Source: Pseudidiomarina sp. CB1
Lineage (GTDB): Bacteria; Pseudomonadota; Gammaproteobacteria; Enterobacterales; Alteromonadaceae
Assembly (NCBI RefSeq): GCF_024752025.1
Contig: NZ_JANTPU010000001.1
Coordinates: 1,882,873 to 1,946,872, forward strand
Length of the DNA: 64,000 nt
Direction of reading: 5' to 3'
How positions within the stretch are numbered: the stretch's first letter is position 1; each line of letters opens with the position of its first letter. The notes below the pieces were generated by a model that was not told where the DNA came from, did no database searches, and worked only from the letters and a program-made list of their open reading frames with translations. Both the position numbers and the translations under genes were made by a program. This document shows positions 30,723 to 39,829 of this stretch, in pieces.

Positions 30723-33305
30723 ATGCCGCTTGTTGTTCGGCCCTATCTAGCGCCACTCTTACTTGCCACTGTTGCGTTCCTTGCTGTGTCGCCTGTGGCG
30801 GCGCAGCAAGTACTTCGTGTCGGTGCTTATGAAAACCCACCCAAGGTGACTATCGACGAAAATGGTGAACTTTCTGGAATTTTCGGCGAAGTTCTCTACG
30901 AAATCGCTGATCGTGAAGATTGGCAAATTGAGATTGTTCCATGTTCGTGGTCGCAATGTTTGCAGCTTCTGGCGGCTGGCGAGATCGACCTTATGCCGGA
31001 TGTTGCGATTACCGATACCCGTGATGACGCTTTCCTATTTCACGAAATTCCTGTTCTCCACAGTTGGTCACAGCTTTATGCCCAGTCGAGCCGAGCAGTG
31101 ACAAGTTTGATCGAACTGGATGGCACGCGAGTCGCAGTATTGCGTGATTCGGTGCAAAGCCATTACTTACAAAATTTAGTACGTAACTTTGGTATCAATG
31201 TACGGTTTGTTCCGGTCGGTTCGTTTGATGAAGGGTTTGCCGCGGTGCTTGCCGACCGTGTTGATCTTGTTGCGGTGAATCATCTGTATGGTGATCAGCG
31301 AGCGCGTGAACTTGGTATGAAGGCAACGCCGGTGATGTTTCAGCCAAGCCGTTTATTCTTTGCCTCTGCGCCGAAGGCTGAACTGCGATCGGTGTTAAAT
31401 AGCGTCGACCGTTGGTTGGCAACGTGGCGCGCGGATACCAATTCGCCTTACCACGCGATTATGCAAAAGTGGGGTGTCTATGCCCCTGCTGAAGTGTCTC
31501 CTCTTGCGCCATGGCTGCTCCCCGGCTTAGTAGGCTTGCTCGCTTTCGCAATTCTGGTCGTTGCGTTTTTGCGCCATCAAGTGGTCCGCAAGTCGCGGGC
31601 GTTACTTGAAACTGAGCAGCGCTCTAATGTGATTTTAAACTCGGTCGAAGCCTATATTTTTGTCAAAGATGCACAGTTGAAGTACCGATATGCCAATAAA
31701 CGGGTGTGCGAGCTCTTCGGTGAAACTGAAGAGTCGATTATCGGCAAGTCGGACTTCGATCTGTTTGACGAGGTTACCGCGGAATACCTACGCGACAATG
31801 ATTTACGAGTGATCGAGTATGGTGAGCGTTTAGTCGATGAAGAACACAACACGACCCGCGAAGGTGAAACTCGGCAATTTTTGTCGGTGAAGATCCCACT
31901 GCGGGACGCCAACGAAAACATTTATGCACTCTGTGGTATATCGACCGACATTACTGAGCATGTACGTATTCAAGAACAGCTTAATCAACTGGCGTATTAC
32001 GATGGTATTACCGGTTTAGCGAATCGTAAGTTACTTATCCAGCAATTGGATCATGCCTTGGCGAGTTACCGTCGAACTGGTTTCGAAGGTGCAGTGTTAG
32101 CAGTCGATTTGATCGACTTTACGCTGGTCAATGACAGCATGGGTCACCTTGTTGGAGACCGGCTGCTGCGAGCTGTTGCTGAACGTCTAGAGCGTAGTAT
32201 TGAGGATACCGACTTTGCGGCGCGTTTGGGATCCGATGACTTCGTGGTCGTGCTCGAAGACTTGGGCTCGGATCGTAATGAAGCGATTCTAACCGCTCGA
32301 CGCTTGGCAAACGAATTGGTGGAAGCAATCCAAGAACCAATAGATTTAGGGGTACGCAGCCATACAACTGCTGCCTGTATCGGTATAAGCATGTTCTCTG
32401 ATAGCAAAGGCGGTGCGGCTGAAACCATAAAGAATGCTGATCTCGCATTAAGTGAAGCGAAGCGTTTAGGTACCGGATCGATTCGATTATTTAATCCGGA
32501 AATGCAGCAGTCAATTAACCGCCGGCTACATTTGGAAACGGCATTGCGGCGCGCTATCGACGAGCGTCGATTGGAGCTTTATTTGCAGCCGCAAGTGAAT
32601 AACGAAGGCAGCGTGACAGGTGGTGAACTCTTGCTGCGTTGGCAAGATGAAGAGTTCGGTCAAGTGCCGCCCAGTGAATTTATACCGGTTGCTGAAAGCA
32701 GTGGTTTGATTGTCCCGCTTGGCAATTGGGTGATTGAACAAGCCTGTATGTTGTTGCAGCAGTGGGCGAACGACGCCCAACTGAGCAACCTTCAGTTAGC
32801 CATTAACATCAGTCCGAAACAGTTTCGACAACCTGCGTTCGTCGACTACGTGGCATCTTGCTTACAGCGCTATCAGATCCCTGCTGGCCGTTTGGAGCTT
32901 GAGATCACCGAGAATATGTTGATTGACAATGTCGAGCTCACCATAGAGCGGATGTCGAAGCTGGGACGCTTAGGCGTGCGCTTTTCGCTCGATGATTTTG
33001 GTACAGGCTATGCCTCATTAGCCTATTTGAAGCGCTTGCCCATCTACCAGCTGAAGATCGATCAGTCGTTTGTTCGTGATGTATTAACCGATGCGAATGA
33101 TGCGGTGATCGTCGAAACGATTGTTAGTTTGGGTGAGAGTTTAGGCTTAGAAGTGGTGGCGGAAGGTGTTGAAACTGACAGCCAAGCTGACGCATTGCGT
33201 CAACTTGGCTGTCGAAAATTCCAAGGTTTCTTGTATGGGCGCCCGCAACCAACAACCTATTGGGTCGAGCGCTTTAAGCAGTCGTTGGCGATTTCTGACG
33301 TTTAA
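30723..33305 (+). CDS. Periplasmic-binding-protein/PAS/GGDEF/EAL sensory protein
   Basis: This 860-residue protein has a signal or anchor peptide (1-27). A periplasmic solute-binding domain of SBP_bac_3 type follows (about 30-255: GVYENPPKVTIDENGELSG-like start, LAAGEIDLMPDVAIT). Then come a transmembrane helix (about 268-287), a PAS domain (about 300-415, FDLFDEVTAEYL), a GGDEF-like domain (GSDDF in the signature) and an EAL-like domain. The EAL motif reads ELL, but the other residues (NISPKQF, ELEITENML, LDDFGTGYASL, AEGVETDSQ) are present. Likely a ligand-sensing c-di-GMP enzyme, probably mainly a phosphodiesterase. The GAGGA 12 bases before the ATG is a little far. Confidence 0.9.
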   Translation: MPLVVRPYLAPLLLATVAFLAVSPVAAQQVLRVGAYENPPKVTIDENGELSGIFGEVLYEIADREDWQIEIVPCSWSQCLQLLAAGEIDLMPDVAITDTRDDAFLFHEIPVLHSWSQLYAQSSRAVTSLIELDGTRVAVLRDSVQSHYLQNLVRNFGINVRFVPVGSFDEGFAAVLADRVDLVAVNHLYGDQRARELGMKATPVMFQPSRLFFASAPKAELRSVLNSVDRWLATWRADTNSPYHAIMQKWGVYAPAEVSPLAPWLLPGLVGLLAFAILVVAFLRHQVVRKSRALLETEQRSNVILNSVEAYIFVKDAQLKYRYANKRVCELFGETEESIIGKSDFDLFDEVTAEYLRDNDLRVIEYGERLVDEEHNTTREGETRQFLSVKIPLRDANENIYALCGISTDITEHVRIQEQLNQLAYYDGITGLANRKLLIQQLDHALASYRRTGFEGAVLAVDLIDFTLVNDSMGHLVGDRLLRAVAERLERSIEDTDFAARLGSDDFVVVLEDLGSDRNEAILTARRLANELVEAIQEPIDLGVRSHTTAACIGISMFSDSKGGAAETIKNADLALSEAKRLGTGSIRLFNPEMQQSINRRLHLETALRRAIDERRLELYLQPQVNNEGSVTGGELLLRWQDEEFGQVPPSEFIPVAESSGLIVPLGNWVIEQACMLLQQWANDAQLSNLQLAINISPKQFRQPAFVDYVASCLQRYQIPAGRLELEITENMLIDNVELTIERMSKLGRLGVRFSLDDFGTGYASLAYLKRLPIYQLKIDQSFVRDVLTDANDAVIVETIVSLGESLGLEVVAEGVETDSQADALRQLGCRKFQGFLYGRPQPTTYWVERFKQSLAISDV

Positions 33306-34306
33306 CGAATAGCCGGAACGCTTGCTGAGAGACGTTGCGGTAATGCTTTCACCAATGCACTGCGTAATGGATGCCAAAATACGGCAAGTAATAACAGCCC
33401 GCTGCCGACCACTAAGCCAATTAATGCCGTGCTCACTGAGACGAGACCATAACTGTTGAGCAGTGCACTGAAAACATAAATGACGTACGACAATGCCGAT
33501 ACCATCAGGGCGCGGCGATCGATGACCAAGGATACGCCCGCCAGCACCAAATAAACCAAAATAGTCACCATGGCTTGCGCTAAACCGACGTTCATATCGC
33601 TATCCGCAAGGGTGACGAAAATTGGATGGACGAGGAGTGGCGCGGCAAGTAAATGCAGCCAAAAAGCCACATCAGCTCGGCGAGTTTGGCGTTCTAAGTC
33701 ACTACGGTCCCAATACAAGGCTAACGAAAACACCGCGAGTCCCGCGACAAACAAAATGACTTTGAGTAACTCATCAGAAAAGGCAAAAGCCCAAGCCAAT
33801 AAAGAAACGATTAGACCTACGGTGGTCGCTGCCCCTGCAGCGAGCGTAATGGGTACTCGAAAACGAAACCAATGCGCACAGGCCACAATAGTGGTGGGTA
33901 AGAAGGCTAACAAGGGCACCACTGGAGACTCTTGCCAGATGTCCATCAAACTAATGAAAACCCCAGCAAAAACCCCGCCAAGACAGGCAAATAATAAGAC
34001 GATGGAGGGTAGTGCCATCCGTCGTTTGCGAGTGAAGTATTCGGCTAATAGCCAACTGGCGATAGCAACGGCGCCACCGCCTAACCATGGTGCGACAAGA
34101 TTACCCAACGTCCATAATGCGGCAAGCGCTAACACTGCAGCAATGACCACAAAAATATCGTTGAAACCGCTCACTAAACGAAAGTGTTCTTCGTCTTGAA
34201 AATGCGTGGCGCGTTGCCGTTCTACGTAATCACGTAGAGCGTTGGCGTCCTTGTCACTAATCACGCCCGCAGCAACGGCGGAGCGTAAATCATCATCACT
34301 GTACAT
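33302..34306 (-). CDS. Multi-pass membrane protein (DUF2157-like)
   Basis: This 334-residue protein has a soluble N-terminal part (MYSDDDLRSAVAAGVISDKDANALRDYVERQ) that looks like the helical N-domain of DUF2157 proteins. About eight to ten hydrophobic helices follow. No catalytic motif is visible. AGAGGAA lies before the ATG at 34306, so the extra 12 codons upstream are not needed. Its stop overlaps the stop of the GGDEF/EAL gene by four bases. Confidence 0.75.
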   Translation of the reverse strand: MYSDDDLRSAVAAGVISDKDANALRDYVERQRATHFQDEEHFRLVSGFNDIFVVIAAVLALAALWTLGNLVAPWLGGGAVAIASWLLAEYFTRKRRMALPSIVLLFACLGGVFAGVFISLMDIWQESPVVPLLAFLPTTIVACAHWFRFRVPITLAAGAATTVGLIVSLLAWAFAFSDELLKVILFVAGLAVFSLALYWDRSDLERQTRRADVAFWLHLLAAPLLVHPIFVTLADSDMNVGLAQAMVTILVYLVLAGVSLVIDRRALMVSALSYVIYVFSALLNSYGLVSVSTALIGLVVGSGLLLLAVFWHPLRSALVKALPQRLSASVPAIR

Positions 34307-34408
34307 GATGTGTTTCCTCTGTTTGGGTCTGTTGCTAAACATTCACCTCTTTTAGATTGGCAAAAAACTGACCAATTGGCGAGTATGAAGCGTTACAAAC
34401 TGTGTCTA

Positions 34409-35923
34409 CTACATCCAGCGTCGGTGATTTCGGGCAATTTCTTGTGTCCACTCTTCTTGCAGTCGAAGCGCTTCATCGCGGGCTAAGAACTCAATGGACT
34501 CCGAACCGGCAGCGGTATGAAGCACGAGATGCGAAAAACCAAGCAAGCGTAGCCAGGGGCCTTGTTCAACATCGATTTGTTGTACTTTGTGGCGCGGGTA
34601 CCAGTTTTCATTACGACTAAAAATGCCGCGGCGCACCACGAACCATTGTTCTTTTGGCTGTGTGTCACTGCTGACAAAGCTATAGCCATAGTTGCGCCAA
34701 CGTAAAATCACTAGCGTTTGCAACAGTAACCAACCGAGAGCTGTTAGCACTAACCCTAGAGCACCGCTATCGAGGGCGAAAAAGAGCACTCCGGCGGCGA
34801 CAGGCGCAAGCAAGCCGAGCCACACGCTGGGCCCAAGTAAGGCCAAGTTGGAGAGGCGTTGCCAATGCACTTGGGCGCTGTCGGGTAGGCGCAGCAGAAG
34901 GCGAAAGCGCGCTAAAAAGTCAGCGTCGACCACTGGCAAAATAAACTGTTGCCCGCCTTGTTGTGCACCGCCTTGTGCTTGTCGCGGTTGTAATTGGCTT
35001 ACTCGAACCACACTACGTTTTAACAACCGAGCACGTAAATTACGGCGCAAATACACTGCTTGCAACTTGGGATACCTGAAACTTAGGGTACGGATGGAGA
35101 GCGCTCCGGATTTCGCCTGAAATCGTTCGCCACGAATGCTGAGCTTTAAATCATGATAGGTAATCAAGCTGACGATAATCGCCAGCAAAAACAATATCGC
35201 TAAGCCGGCGACGACCGCCCCACTGACGAGTAGCCAGGCATTGTCCTCACTGAGCCAAGAGACATTTGCTTGCACCCAGGGCACGACGTAGTCATCGAGT
35301 AAATCTAATTGGCTAATGGGGTAAATCAAAACCGCGAGTAACACGAAGAGTTTATTGTCGATAATCCCCGCACGAATGATTTCACTGACGGGAAAATGTT
35401 GTTCAAGCTCGGTTTCGTCCTGTGACGAGGTACTGCTACTGGAAGCGCGCGAGCTCGCTGTGTCGTCATGAGCCTCAAGCATGCGTTGTCGAAGCTCTTG
35501 CGCCAGCGGCATAGTTAGCCCTGGGATCATGACCTCTTTACCTGCGGAGCCGGCGCTATCAACACTCAAGATGGTCAGCTTAAAGGGACGAAAGTACCAT
35601 GCTTCGTGGATTTCAGCCTGTTGAATTCGCTCGTATTTCAGCGTTAAATGCTGGCGGTTAAACAAGCCTGATCGAATATGAACCGCATCATCGGCAATGG
35701 CATACAAAAAAAACCGTTGTTGCAAAACCGCATTGATAATAGTGAAGACAAGGTAACCGCCAGCAAGAGCAAACGGTAGCCATACCGCATTCTTACCCGC
35801 AACAAAAACGGCCGCCAATACCGGAATCAAGTTCGAAATATTGGTGACGAACTGTTTCAGCTGTTTGAGTAAAAAGAATGCAATGGTGATCAGCGGCGTG
35901 CGTTGCCAAGCAAGTTCACTCAT
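34409..35923 (-). CDS. ydbT: YdbT-like bacterial PH-domain membrane protein
   Basis: This 504-residue protein contains repeated PH-like modules (bPH2), each following a hydrophobic pair, for example QRFFLYAIADDAVHIRSGLFNRQHLTLKYERIQQAEI and WYPRHKVQQIDVEQGPWLRLLGFSHLVLHTAAGSE. The family is of unknown biochemical role. It overlaps the upstream ydbS gene by eight bases, which supports co-translation of a YdbS-YdbT pair. Confidence 0.87.
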   Translation of the reverse strand: MSELAWQRTPLITIAFFLLKQLKQFVTNISNLIPVLAAVFVAGKNAVWLPFALAGGYLVFTIINAVLQQRFFLYAIADDAVHIRSGLFNRQHLTLKYERIQQAEIHEAWYFRPFKLTILSVDSAGSAGKEVMIPGLTMPLAQELRQRMLEAHDDTASSRASSSSTSSQDETELEQHFPVSEIIRAGIIDNKLFVLLAVLIYPISQLDLLDDYVVPWVQANVSWLSEDNAWLLVSGAVVAGLAILFLLAIIVSLITYHDLKLSIRGERFQAKSGALSIRTLSFRYPKLQAVYLRRNLRARLLKRSVVRVSQLQPRQAQGGAQQGGQQFILPVVDADFLARFRLLLRLPDSAQVHWQRLSNLALLGPSVWLGLLAPVAAGVLFFALDSGALGLVLTALGWLLLQTLVILRWRNYGYSFVSSDTQPKEQWFVVRRGIFSRNENWYPRHKVQQIDVEQGPWLRLLGFSHLVLHTAAGSESIEFLARDEALRLQEEWTQEIARNHRRWM

Positions 35924-36413
35924 TGTTGTCTTCTTCCTGCTCAGGTTCGTTAGCGATGGTGGTCAACAACTCGGTTTTGAGTTGCAACGCAAATTCTGGC
36001 GCCAAACCCGGAATGGTCAAATCTGCGCCACCGCTACCCGCGGTATACATGGCCAAGCGCGCAATGCCAAACAGTCGTTCTAAAAACGATTGCTTGAATT
36101 CGACATGCTGGATGCGATTCAAAGGTACCGCGCGGATTTTGCGGAACAGCGCGCCGCGTTTTAAATGCATACCTTCAGGGCTGCGTGCATAAGCGGTAAA
36201 GAGAAAACGTCGCGATGCAAAGAACACGCTAAAAAACAAAGTGAGTGCGGCCCATATCGCCCCAGCCCACCAAAGCGGGAATACATCAGCTGGGTAAATA
36301 CCAGTAAAAAAGGCACCGGCAACCATACCAGCTAAGATGAGCATTGACAGTAATGAACGCACTTGTAAGTAAGAGCGGTAACTCGGTTCGGGGGCTACCC
36401 AGGCAATGCTCAT
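35916..36413 (-). CDS. ydbS: YdbS-like PH-domain membrane protein
   Basis: This 165-residue protein has two membrane helices at the N-half and one PH-like (bPH2) domain: ARSPEGMHLKRGALFRKIRAVPLNRIQHVEFKQSFLERLFGIARLAMYTAG. It is the partner of the downstream YdbT-like protein. The pair has no proven function. Confidence 0.87.
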   Translation of the reverse strand: MSIAWVAPEPSYRSYLQVRSLLSMLILAGMVAGAFFTGIYPADVFPLWWAGAIWAALTLFFSVFFASRRFLFTAYARSPEGMHLKRGALFRKIRAVPLNRIQHVEFKQSFLERLFGIARLAMYTAGSGGADLTIPGLAPEFALQLKTELLTTIANEPEQEEDNNE

Positions 36414-36492
36414 GTGATCAGATCCTTGCTTGAAATCGTAATAAGAAACCCCATTTAACTAGATACACTCGCAAAAATACAGGAGTAAGCCC

Positions 36493-37173
36493 ATGAAAAT
36501 TTTAATGGTTCTGACCTCGCACGATAAACTCGGAGACAGCGGGCACAAAACCGGCTTCTGGGCAGAGGAGTTTGCGGCGCCTTTTTATGCATTTAAAGAT
36601 GCTGGTGCTGATATCACTTTGGCGTCACCGTTGGGCGGACAGCCACCTATCGATCCGAATAGCCAGCAAGAAGATGCGCAAACGCCAGCGACCGTACGTT
36701 TATTTGAAGATGAAGCGGTAATGGACCAGTTGGCGACGACATTGAAACTCAATGAGGTAAACGCTGACGATTTTGATGCGGTCTTTTATCCTGGCGGTCA
36801 CGGTCCTTTGTGGGACTTAGTAAATAACGAAGTATCCTTGCAACTGATCGAAAAGTTCTGGCGTCAAGGGAAGCCCGTTGCAGCGGTGTGTCATGCACCG
36901 GCGGTGCTGGTCAATGCGAAAGACCAGCATGGTGAAAGCTTAGTGAAAGGTAAGAAAGTCAGCGGTTTTACCAACGGCGAAGAAGCCGGTGTAGGGCTAA
37001 CTGAGGTCGTACCCTTCTTACTGGAAGATAAACTCATTGAGCTGGGCGCCAACTATCAGAAAGCCGATGATTGGGCACCGCTTGCTGTGGTAGATGGTAA
37101 TTTAATCACCGGTCAAAATCCTGCGAGTTCAGAGGCGGTAGCACGTGAATTGATTCAGCGCCTCAAAAACTAA
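36493..37173 (+). CDS. DJ-1/PfpI (class I glutamine amidotransferase-like) protein
   Basis: This 226-residue protein has an N-terminal MKILMVLTSHDKLGDSGHKTGFWAEE, then YPGGHGPLWDL and the nucleophile elbow VAAVCHAPAVLVN with the active cysteine. The glutamate before the nucleophile lies in AGFWAEE-type context (WAEEF). The layout matches the YajL/HchA-related Hsp31-like group of proteins (putative glyoxalase III-type deglycases). The exact activity is uncertain. Confidence 0.9.
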   Translation: MKILMVLTSHDKLGDSGHKTGFWAEEFAAPFYAFKDAGADITLASPLGGQPPIDPNSQQEDAQTPATVRLFEDEAVMDQLATTLKLNEVNADDFDAVFYPGGHGPLWDLVNNEVSLQLIEKFWRQGKPVAAVCHAPAVLVNAKDQHGESLVKGKKVSGFTNGEEAGVGLTEVVPFLLEDKLIELGANYQKADDWAPLAVVDGNLITGQNPASSEAVARELIQRLKN

Positions 37174-37202
37174 ACCGCAACCTCTTGCTATCGTAAACAA
37201 AA

Positions 37203-37236
37203 AAAGCCAGCCCCGTCACAAGGCTGGCTTTCTTTT
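37203..37236. terminator. Terminator between the DJ-1 gene and DUF4168 gene
   Basis: AAAGCCAGCC (37203-37212) pairs with GGCTGGCTTT (37222-37231) around a nine-base loop, followed by a T-run and flanked by A-run on the other side. It may work in both directions between convergent genes. Confidence 0.85.
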
Positions 37237-37277
37237 TATGTAGTCCAACTGCAAGTGTTGGGCGAAATCTGAAGGTA

Positions 37278-37655
37278 TTATTCAGATGTCATTTCTTGCA
37301 GACGCTTCTGCAATTTAGAATCTTGCTGTACGCGTTGAATAACAGCGTTGTACTCATCTGGCGACAGGCCAGCGTCGCTTACAGCTGCCAGCATTTCTTG
37401 CTGTGCTTTTTGCTGGATTTCACGCTTTTTCTGCTGATCTTCGGTGTTCTGGAATTGTTGACCGTATTTTTGGCTGACTTTCTGTACGTCGCTCATGGCT
37501 ACGATAAACTTTTCTAACAAAGTGTCGGTGATTTCCACTTGAGTCTGCTGTTGCATTGTTTGACCTTGAGCGGCTTGCTGTACCATCGGCGCGGCGGTTG
37601 CTGCACTGATAGCGAGTGAGGCACTCACAGCAGTCATTACCAATAGTTTTTTCAT
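37278..37655 (-). CDS. DUF4168 domain exported protein
   Basis: This 125-residue protein has a signal peptide (MKKLLVMTAVSASLAISAATA) and a helical, glutamine-rich mature part. The DUF4168 pattern is present: EKFIVAMSDVQKVSQKYGQQF then GLSPDEYNAVIQRVQQDSKLQKRL. Periplasmic, of unknown function. GGAG lies a few bases upstream of the ATG. Confidence 0.9.
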   Translation of the reverse strand: MKKLLVMTAVSASLAISAATAAPMVQQAAQGQTMQQQTQVEITDTLLEKFIVAMSDVQKVSQKYGQQFQNTEDQQKKREIQQKAQQEMLAAVSDAGLSPDEYNAVIQRVQQDSKLQKRLQEMTSE

Positions 37656-37783
37656 AATATGGTCTCCTCATCGAGGCGAATTTTACAGCTAAACCTGTTC
37701 TAGCTTAGCTGCGTGTAGCTCGCGGACCCTAACATTAGCGAGGTGCCGCTCGCAAGGGCCTTACCAAATGCTTACTTTTTCAC

Positions 37784-39826
37784 CTACCACAGGTACTGAA
37801 TGCGTACGCCGGCTTGCATATCACGACCAATCCCCGGCTCGAAGGCACGCCCACTGCCTTGGTTAACGACAACGGAGCCAACATAGTCGCGGTCAGTCAG
37901 ATTATGAAGCTTGAGCCATGGCTGTAGCTCAACATTGCCGTGTCGCCAGCTATATTGATAGCCCAAATGCCACAGAGTATGGCTGGGTGCGAAAACGTTG
38001 TTAGCATCGTTGGCGGCGACTTCACCACGATAGTCGCCGACCAGCTGCAGGCGTTGACGTTCGTTAGGTTGCCACGCCAACTGCCAATAGGCTTGTTGAC
38101 GCGCAATGCCGGGCAGGCGGGCGCCATTACTGTAGGTAGCATCAAGGTAGGTGGCACTGGCTCGTGTGCTCCAACGCTCAGCTAATTGCGCTTGCAGCTC
38201 GAGTTCAACACCTTTCCGTGAGGTGTTTTCGGCATTCACATAGGTGGTGCGGCCATCGTTGTTTTGATCGACGACGATTTCATTGCTGGTTTGAATATCA
38301 AACCAAGTCACGCGCGCTTGTGCGAGGTTAGTTTGCCATTTCAGTCCAGCTTCCCACTGTAAGTTATTGGCTGGGCCGAGTTCGGTATTCAAGCCAGTAC
38401 CGTCGTTGCGGTACGCAAGCTCGGTCAAGGTTGGCGTTTCAAAGCCAGCACCGCGACTCACATAGAGTGAGAGTGCGTCATTAAGCGCGTAATTAAAACC
38501 GACCATCCAACTGGTTTCTTGCGTGTCTGCGGCACCGCTGTCATCTGGATTTTCTGGAATGACATAATAGTCATCTACGGCAAACTCAGTGTCGTTGTAG
38601 CGCAAGCCCCCTAGCAATTGCCACGCCGGTGCAACTTGCCACTCCGCGAGCCCGTAAACGGACTTGGTGCGCACCACGCCGTCGTCATTGCGGCGCACGT
38701 CGCCCCGCTCACCAAAATCATTGACGTAACCAAACCGACGGTCATTCTGTTCGGCAATTTGTAGGCCACTACTAAACTGCCACTCCGGCAAATTTAACGG
38801 CCGCCACTGATAATTGGCGTTCATACCGATAAAATCGCGGCGTAAGTCGATGACCGCGCCGTCGCCATTAAGGTCGCTACCTGGGAATGGCAGATATTGC
38901 TCAACATCGCGCCAGCCGCGCCAGAATGTTGCGGCAGCGGATCGTTCACTGGTGTCGTGTTCGATACTCACCGAAGCTTGTTGGTGATGAATGCGTTTGC
39001 GGGTGTTAAAGGTGAAGGCTCGCTCGACCGTTTGCGTAGGGTCAGCGCGCCATGCATCTGGCGTAAGTGAACTTGGGTCCTGAAGGTGGGGCGCATTGTT
39101 ATTATCGAGACGCACGACGAGGCGAGTGGTATCGTTCAGCTGTTGATACCAGCGTGCCGCCACTTGGTGGCGCTTCGCGCTATTATGCGGGCGTGGTCCG
39201 TCGGTACTAAACGTCGCCGCGGCAAAACGCAAAGCGCTCTCAGTTTGTACTAGATCTTGTTGGATAAAAAGCCGTTGGGTGTCATTGCCGCCAGCCATCA
39301 GATCAATTTGTGTCGCGGTAGTTCGCGGTGCAGCACTCCGCCAATCAATGACACCGCCAGCGGCGTTGCCATACAAGGCCGCCAATGGACCACGGATGAC
39401 TTGGATGTTATCAGGCTCGTCTAACAGAATACTGGAGGTCTGCGCTTGCCCATCAGGCATACTTAACGGTACGCCATCAAGCTGCAACAACACGCCACGT
39501 ACGCCAAAGGCTGAACGCGCACCGAAACCGCGCAGGGTAATACGGGTATCTTGCGCATAGTTGGCGCGCGAGTCACTTTGCACACTAGCAATACCACCAA
39601 GTAGCTCGGCAGCGTCAATTCGCATGCCGGGAAGTTGCTGGTCAGTGGCTAAGTTGGTGACGGCGGCAGGCGTTGTCTGCGTGGTAGAACGCTTATTGGC
39701 AGTGATCTCAATGCGTTCGATCGGCGCATTGTCAACTTCTTGGGCGAAGCTTGCGGGAATAGTTATAGAAAGAAAAACCATACTAGCGCTGGCCACAGCC
39801 AGCGCTAACTTCGATGGAGAGTGCAT
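37784..39826 (-). CDS. TonB-dependent receptor
   Basis: This 680-residue protein has a signal peptide (cleavage after ASFA). A TonB box-like IERIEITANKR follows, then a plug with RITLRGFGARSAFGVRGVLLQLDGVPLSMPDGQAQ and IQVIRGPLAALYGNAAGGVI. The barrel ends with an aromatic residue (YLW). It resembles receptors of the iron or vitamin uptake group, but the ligand is not identified. It starts three bases after the stop of the PQQ-dehydrogenase gene, indicating co-transcription. Confidence 0.9.
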   Translation of the reverse strand: MHSPSKLALAVASASMVFLSITIPASFAQEVDNAPIERIEITANKRSTTQTTPAAVTNLATDQQLPGMRIDAAELLGGIASVQSDSRANYAQDTRITLRGFGARSAFGVRGVLLQLDGVPLSMPDGQAQTSSILLDEPDNIQVIRGPLAALYGNAAGGVIDWRSAAPRTTATQIDLMAGGNDTQRLFIQQDLVQTESALRFAAATFSTDGPRPHNSAKRHQVAARWYQQLNDTTRLVVRLDNNNAPHLQDPSSLTPDAWRADPTQTVERAFTFNTRKRIHHQQASVSIEHDTSERSAAATFWRGWRDVEQYLPFPGSDLNGDGAVIDLRRDFIGMNANYQWRPLNLPEWQFSSGLQIAEQNDRRFGYVNDFGERGDVRRNDDGVVRTKSVYGLAEWQVAPAWQLLGGLRYNDTEFAVDDYYVIPENPDDSGAADTQETSWMVGFNYALNDALSLYVSRGAGFETPTLTELAYRNDGTGLNTELGPANNLQWEAGLKWQTNLAQARVTWFDIQTSNEIVVDQNNDGRTTYVNAENTSRKGVELELQAQLAERWSTRASATYLDATYSNGARLPGIARQQAYWQLAWQPNERQRLQLVGDYRGEVAANDANNVFAPSHTLWHLGYQYSWRHGNVELQPWLKLHNLTDRDYVGSVVVNQGSGRAFEPGIGRDMQAGVRIQYLW

Positions 39827-39829
39827 AGT

